64,000 nucleotides of DNA from Siphonodentalium dalli. Taxonomy: Eukaryota > Mollusca > Scaphopoda > Gadilida > Siphonodentaliidae. The notes below the pieces were generated by a model that saw nothing but the letters and a program-made list of their open reading frames with translations, did no database searches and was not told the DNA's origin. This document shows positions 60,864 to 64,000 of the stretch, piece by piece (the first letter of the stretch is position 1; the number at the start of each line of letters is the position of its first letter). The stretch spans positions 132,503,129 to 132,567,128 of the forward strand of contig CP136064.1 in NCBI GenBank assembly GCA_032622095.1, given 5' to 3'. Position numbers and translations under genes: made by a program.

Positions 60864-62105
60864 AGTAGTGGTAGTTCAGATATTTATCGATCTATTTTGG
60901 TATTGCGAATAATATTATGTGCGAACCGCTACCTCCCTTTAAACAGACAAGTCTCATTCGATCTTTAAAATGTTGTGCACGTAATAGCTATTTATAAATA
61001 TTTGTCGCACAAAAGTGAGACAAACGCTCTTTATTGCTACCGTATTGGGAATAAACTAACAAGGACTAAAACACACCGAATTCGATCACTTGAAATAATT
61101 ATGTTTCAACGTTAACCTCTGTATATAACCAAACAAACATATTTTATCTTTCCAACACCATGCATGTTTTTTTCCGAATAACGATTAGATAGGAATACCG
61201 GTATGTGATATAATTTATACTGCGACCCACCGAGAACTACAAGTGCACGCCCTCGCCAAAAGTTGCAATTTCACATCAAACGATGCCGCCCGACACGCAC
61301 TCGTGAGCAAAATGAATGTTCACGTAACAAAATCAAAGACTGATTTGACATTGTGTCTTTCAATGTTTGGTGTTTTGCGTGTGTCTTTTGTCGCGCACAT
61401 TGGTGATAACAACTTTACTTTGCTGCATGACATGTGCCACGCTTTCTTAGTTATACATTTTATTCCCAGCGACAAGAAATCTTCAGGAGCAAATGTTTGT
61501 AAATTGCTTTACTATTTCACGAATGCGTACAATCATACGTCTTGGCGATAATATACTATTTACGCGCCGATTATGTTTGGCATATGAAAACTATAGATTT
61601 GAACGAATATGAATATTTCTGCAACGATCGCCGCCCTGGCCTCCAAGACTAAACTCGGACTCAGTGTTACTAATGCACCGTCCCCGCTGGTTTCGACCAA
61701 ATTCAGATAAATGGAGGATTTACTTTTCCCATTTTTATAAGAAATTTAGATTTCGGAAACACAAAAAAAAAAAAAAAATCCGCATGAGTGGAAACCGATA
61801 TAGGAATCGGGTGCGTAAATAATTTGACGATATGTAAGATAGATGCTAACAACAAAACTATTACTCCACGGTGTTTTGTGTAATCCAGTCGCCGTAAGCA
61901 ATTATAGCTGAGTTCAAAAACCGCCGACGTGATTAAACGTGATGTACGTGTACATTTGTAATATGTTACATGTAAACCAATCCGTTTGCATTATTATTCA
62001 TTTATATTCATTACATATACATAATTACGTGCAGCTTACAGGTATTCATTCAATACAAAAGTTATTCATAATCATTTACCTACCGTGTGACGCCTTGTTT
62101 CAGTC
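60864..62105. other. core of the TA-flanked element, right part; no gene recognised
   Basis: The region is somewhat richer in CG than neighbours and includes a 102-codon open frame (61243-61551) without recognisable motifs. An A-run of 17 is at about 61763-61779. Confidence 0.35.
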
Positions 62106-62109
62106 GTGT

Positions 62110-62345
62110 TCTCTCCGCGGTGGAGGGCCGTTAGCGGTAATTTGAACGCGGTTACGAATAAAAATACCGCGGTGTACGGCGGTAACGAACACCAATAACG
62201 CGGTGACCTGCGGTAACCAACGGTAAAAATACCGTACCAGTACCGCGGGTCAACCGCCCTCCGTCGCGGTACAGAATGATAACCGCGGTATTTTGGTGGT
62301 AACACCGCGGTAAGTACCGGCCCATAACCTCGTTAAACAGGTCGC
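62110..62345. repeat. CpG-rich ACCGCGGT subterminal array, right
   Basis: TACCGCGGTGTACGGCGGTA, AACGCGGTGACC, GGTACAG and similar words mirror the array at 46840-47035 and lead to the right terminus of the 15.6-kb insertion. Confidence 0.8.
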
Positions 62346-62363
62346 TTACTGAGAGCATAGCTG

Positions 62364-62940
62364 TACATGTCAATGTCAACAGCCAAGAAAAATTTCAAAA
62401 TGATCTGACCAAAGGTAGGACTTGTAGCCCAAGCCAAAGAATTTAGTAATGCAAAGAGTAAAATCCAAGATGACCCCAAAATGAGTCGTTCCCATATACA
62501 TGTCAATGTCAACATCCAAGACAAATTTCATAATGATCCGACCAAAGGTAGGACTTGTAGCCCAAGCCAAAGAATTTAGTAATGCAAAGAGTAAAATCCA
62601 AGATGGCTGCCGGCAGCCATGTTTTATGGCCGAATAACCCCAAAATGACTCGTTCCCATCTATATGTTAATGTCAACAGCCATAATGAAAATAATGAAAG
62701 TGTCCATGACACTGTAGCTCAACTTTGCGCAGAAATTAAATTTTTGTGATCAGCAATAAATGGAATGATGAATTGAATTTTAAAACCCAAGATGGCAGCT
62801 GGCTGCTGAATGAACCCAAAATGACTCGTTCCCATTTTCACATGTCAATCTTAACATCCGTGACAAATTTCATGATGAGCCCATGCTAATGAATTGAATT
62901 TTGAAATCCAAGATGGCCACCAGCGGCTATGTTTTTTTTG
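62364..62940. mobile_element. pearl-like element D, right part
   Basis: It continues the D units from the break at 46785: TACATGTCAATGTCAAC, ATCCAAGATGGCTGCCGGC, AATAACCCCAAAATGACTCG. Unit starts lie near 62465, 62595, 62790 and 62905. The 62407-62470 and 62535-62600 pieces are nearly identical (GATCTGACCAAAGGTAGGAC and GATCCGACCAAAGGTAGGAC), a local tandem duplication. Confidence 0.7.
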
Positions 62941-63779
62941 CCGACCGAAAATACAAGATAATATGAACATAAAAGTAACTTAATTTACGATATTTTGAGA
63001 AGAATGTATACTTTGATGCGATGGAAATTGGCAAACTTTCCGAATGAATGGAAAGCTGTGAATGAAATATATTATGAGTGAACTTACAAACATGAATTAT
63101 AGTTATAATAAATAATGTAATGGTATGAATCAACTTTAAAACATGAGAAATACAACATACAAATATGCATGAAAAGAGCGTCTGTAGTTATACTACACTA
63201 TCAACAGTTGAAGGTAAACCCATCATATTACCGGCAGGATCACAAAGTATTCATCAAAATATTAAGCCTAACCAATTTCCACAATCTTTCATTTTCCAGT
63301 CTTTGATTAATAATTCAGCAAACAGGAAGTTGAAATTAACTTACTGGTAATATCTACCGAATTCACCGGTAATAACAACCGAATTCTCCAAAATATTTAC
63401 CGATCCTTACAAAATTGGAAAAACTGGGATAATATCGGGAAAACTACCAAATTAATTATGACGTTGCCGCCAAGATAAAAAACATAAATGATGTAACATA
63501 GATACTGATTTCTTCTTAATAATTGCGTTGGCTGGGATGGTGAGGTTATAACTTGTGTCGGCTGTTGGCAGTGACATTGGTAATATCCGTATTGGGTAAA
63601 GGGTTAATAAAGTTTCAGCAATGTCCTTGCAACTATTTGTCTGTCAAAAGAGTAACATTCTACTGTGTCCTAATCACATTTACAGCTTGCAATGTACACT
63701 GCAACAAGGTAATTAGGAGCGAGATATTGTATACATTTTATATACAGTTTACAGCAAATGATAATGATCCCCAACTTAC
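62941..63779. other. intron sequence next to the LIM2 exon
   Basis: No exon found. A piggyBac-type half end, GGGTAAAGGG followed by TTAA, lies at 63594-63607 with no partner in the window. ACCGGTAA / TTACCGG words recur at 63350-63400. Confidence 0.4.
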
Positions 63780-63910
63780 TTATGAAAATCATCAATACAG
63801 TGTATCTGGTTGGTAGCATCCACAGTGAATGGTATTCCATCCAAACTGACTCCACAAACAACACACACAAAGCAATCAGGATGATATGGCTTCCCTGTGG
63901 CTCTCAATAG
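63780..63910 (-). CDS. zyxin/LPP/TRIP6-family LIM protein, internal exon (LIM2, second module)
   Basis: The exon lies between an acceptor (TTTATTTCCAG) and a donor (CATAA|GTAAGT) on minus, 131 nt, phase 0 in and phase 2 out. It encodes [20 protein letters not shown], then [20 protein letters not shown] and FHK. The zinc ligands H-x2-C-x2-C-x2-C and C-x2-D of the second half of LIM2 are all present. ILRATGK.YHP.CF.CV.C and [10 protein letters not shown] are nearly invariant in zyxin, LPP and TRIP6, which separates this group from Ajuba/LIMD1. The frame is intact and fits the next exon at 44911-45031. LIM1 and the proline-rich N-terminal half must lie to the right of the window. Confidence 0.95.
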
Positions 63911-64000
63911 CTGGAAATAAAGAGTCAATCTTTTAGTGCACATTGTGAAAATATGATAAATAATTAACTACTGGACCACACCATGTTCAAATCTCCAAAT

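Larger units (their letters stand above)
46786..62363. mobile_element. TA-flanked Tc1/mariner-like insertion, 15.6 kb with nested elements
   Basis: The left terminus is CAGCACTGCTCAAATTAAGC, then GACCTGTTTTAACGAGGT. The right terminus is its inverted near-copy (CAGCTATGCTCTCAGTAAGC, then GACCTGTTTAACGAGGT on minus). TA flanks both ends. Removing the segment rejoins element D as CCATCTACATGTCAATG, which proves the borders. Both ends carry CpG-rich ACCGCGGT arrays. If the inner block 47880-60860 is taken out, the core is about 2.6 kb, a normal size for a Tc1/mariner-like element. No transposase was recognised. A 102-codon open frame at 61243-61551 in the core has no known match by eye. Confidence 0.75.
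45032..63779 (-). other. LIM-gene intron, about 18.7 kb
   Basis: Donor CATAA|GTAAGT (63779 side) and acceptor TTTTAG (45032 side), phase 2. Joining the exons restores FHKKFAPKC with no frame break. More than 80% of the intron is accounted for by nested repeats listed separately. Confidence 0.9.

Noticed and set aside
61243-61551. 102-codon frame as a transposase remnant
   Set aside because: No motif could be recognised and no similar frame was seen in the related element at 52781-53836.
46786-62363. Maverick/Polinton because of the ~15-kb size and inverted ends
   Set aside because: No polymerase, integrase, ATPase or capsid frames are visible, the flank is TA rather than a 6-bp duplication, and nesting explains the size.

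Overview
The window is metazoan nuclear DNA: AT-rich, with spliced gene fragments in very long introns and dense nested transposable elements. Several repeat families share a layout of ACAAGAG 5' end, ~170-bp core repeats, an ACGG-type microsatellite and a 3' hairpin ending in TATAA or CTAA. That layout recalls the pearl/CvA (Helentron-like) elements of bivalves, so a mollusc or another marine lophotrochozoan is the best guess. The species is not identified.

Host genes. Two are recognisable. On the minus strand, three exons of a zyxin/LPP/TRIP6-family LIM protein lie at 63780-63910, 44911-45031 and 34812-34943. Their splice phases fit together, and they encode the second half of LIM2, all of LIM3 and the natural C-terminus. 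The introns are about 18.7 and 10 kb; upstream exons lie beyond the right edge. On the plus strand, 18681-18910 is the last coding exon of an UNC93-like membrane protein. The two genes converge. No other host coding exon could be supported.

Layout. 1-4600 holds small DNA transposons: a TTAA-flanked piggyBac-like element, a hAT MITE with a perfect 8-bp target duplication, and several hairpins. 6336-11317 is a 5-kb near-palindromic element with arms over 2 kb. 11.8-18.2 kb and 24.3-28.5 kb are two copies of a composite repeat: a ~360-bp family carrying an ATGGC motif next to a 42-bp minisatellite. The first copy is split by a long-TIR element carrying a THAP-like start and by a 5'-truncated retroposon. 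29-31.5, 35-38.6, 45.4-46.8, 49-50.3 and 62.4-62.9 kb hold pearl/Helentron-like arrays. 41.9-44.1 kb is a decayed hAT transposase.

LPP-family intron. The 18.7-kb intron contains a 15.6-kb TA-flanked insertion (46786-62363) that splits a repeat. Nested inside it are a probable element bounded by AATGGGCATTAAA-type arrays, a 2-kb element with an exact 8-bp duplication, a CpG-rich TIR element, a LINE 3' end, a G/C-tract array and two piggyBac-like elements.

All coordinates and similarity statements were read by eye without alignment software. Boundaries of decayed repeats are approximate.
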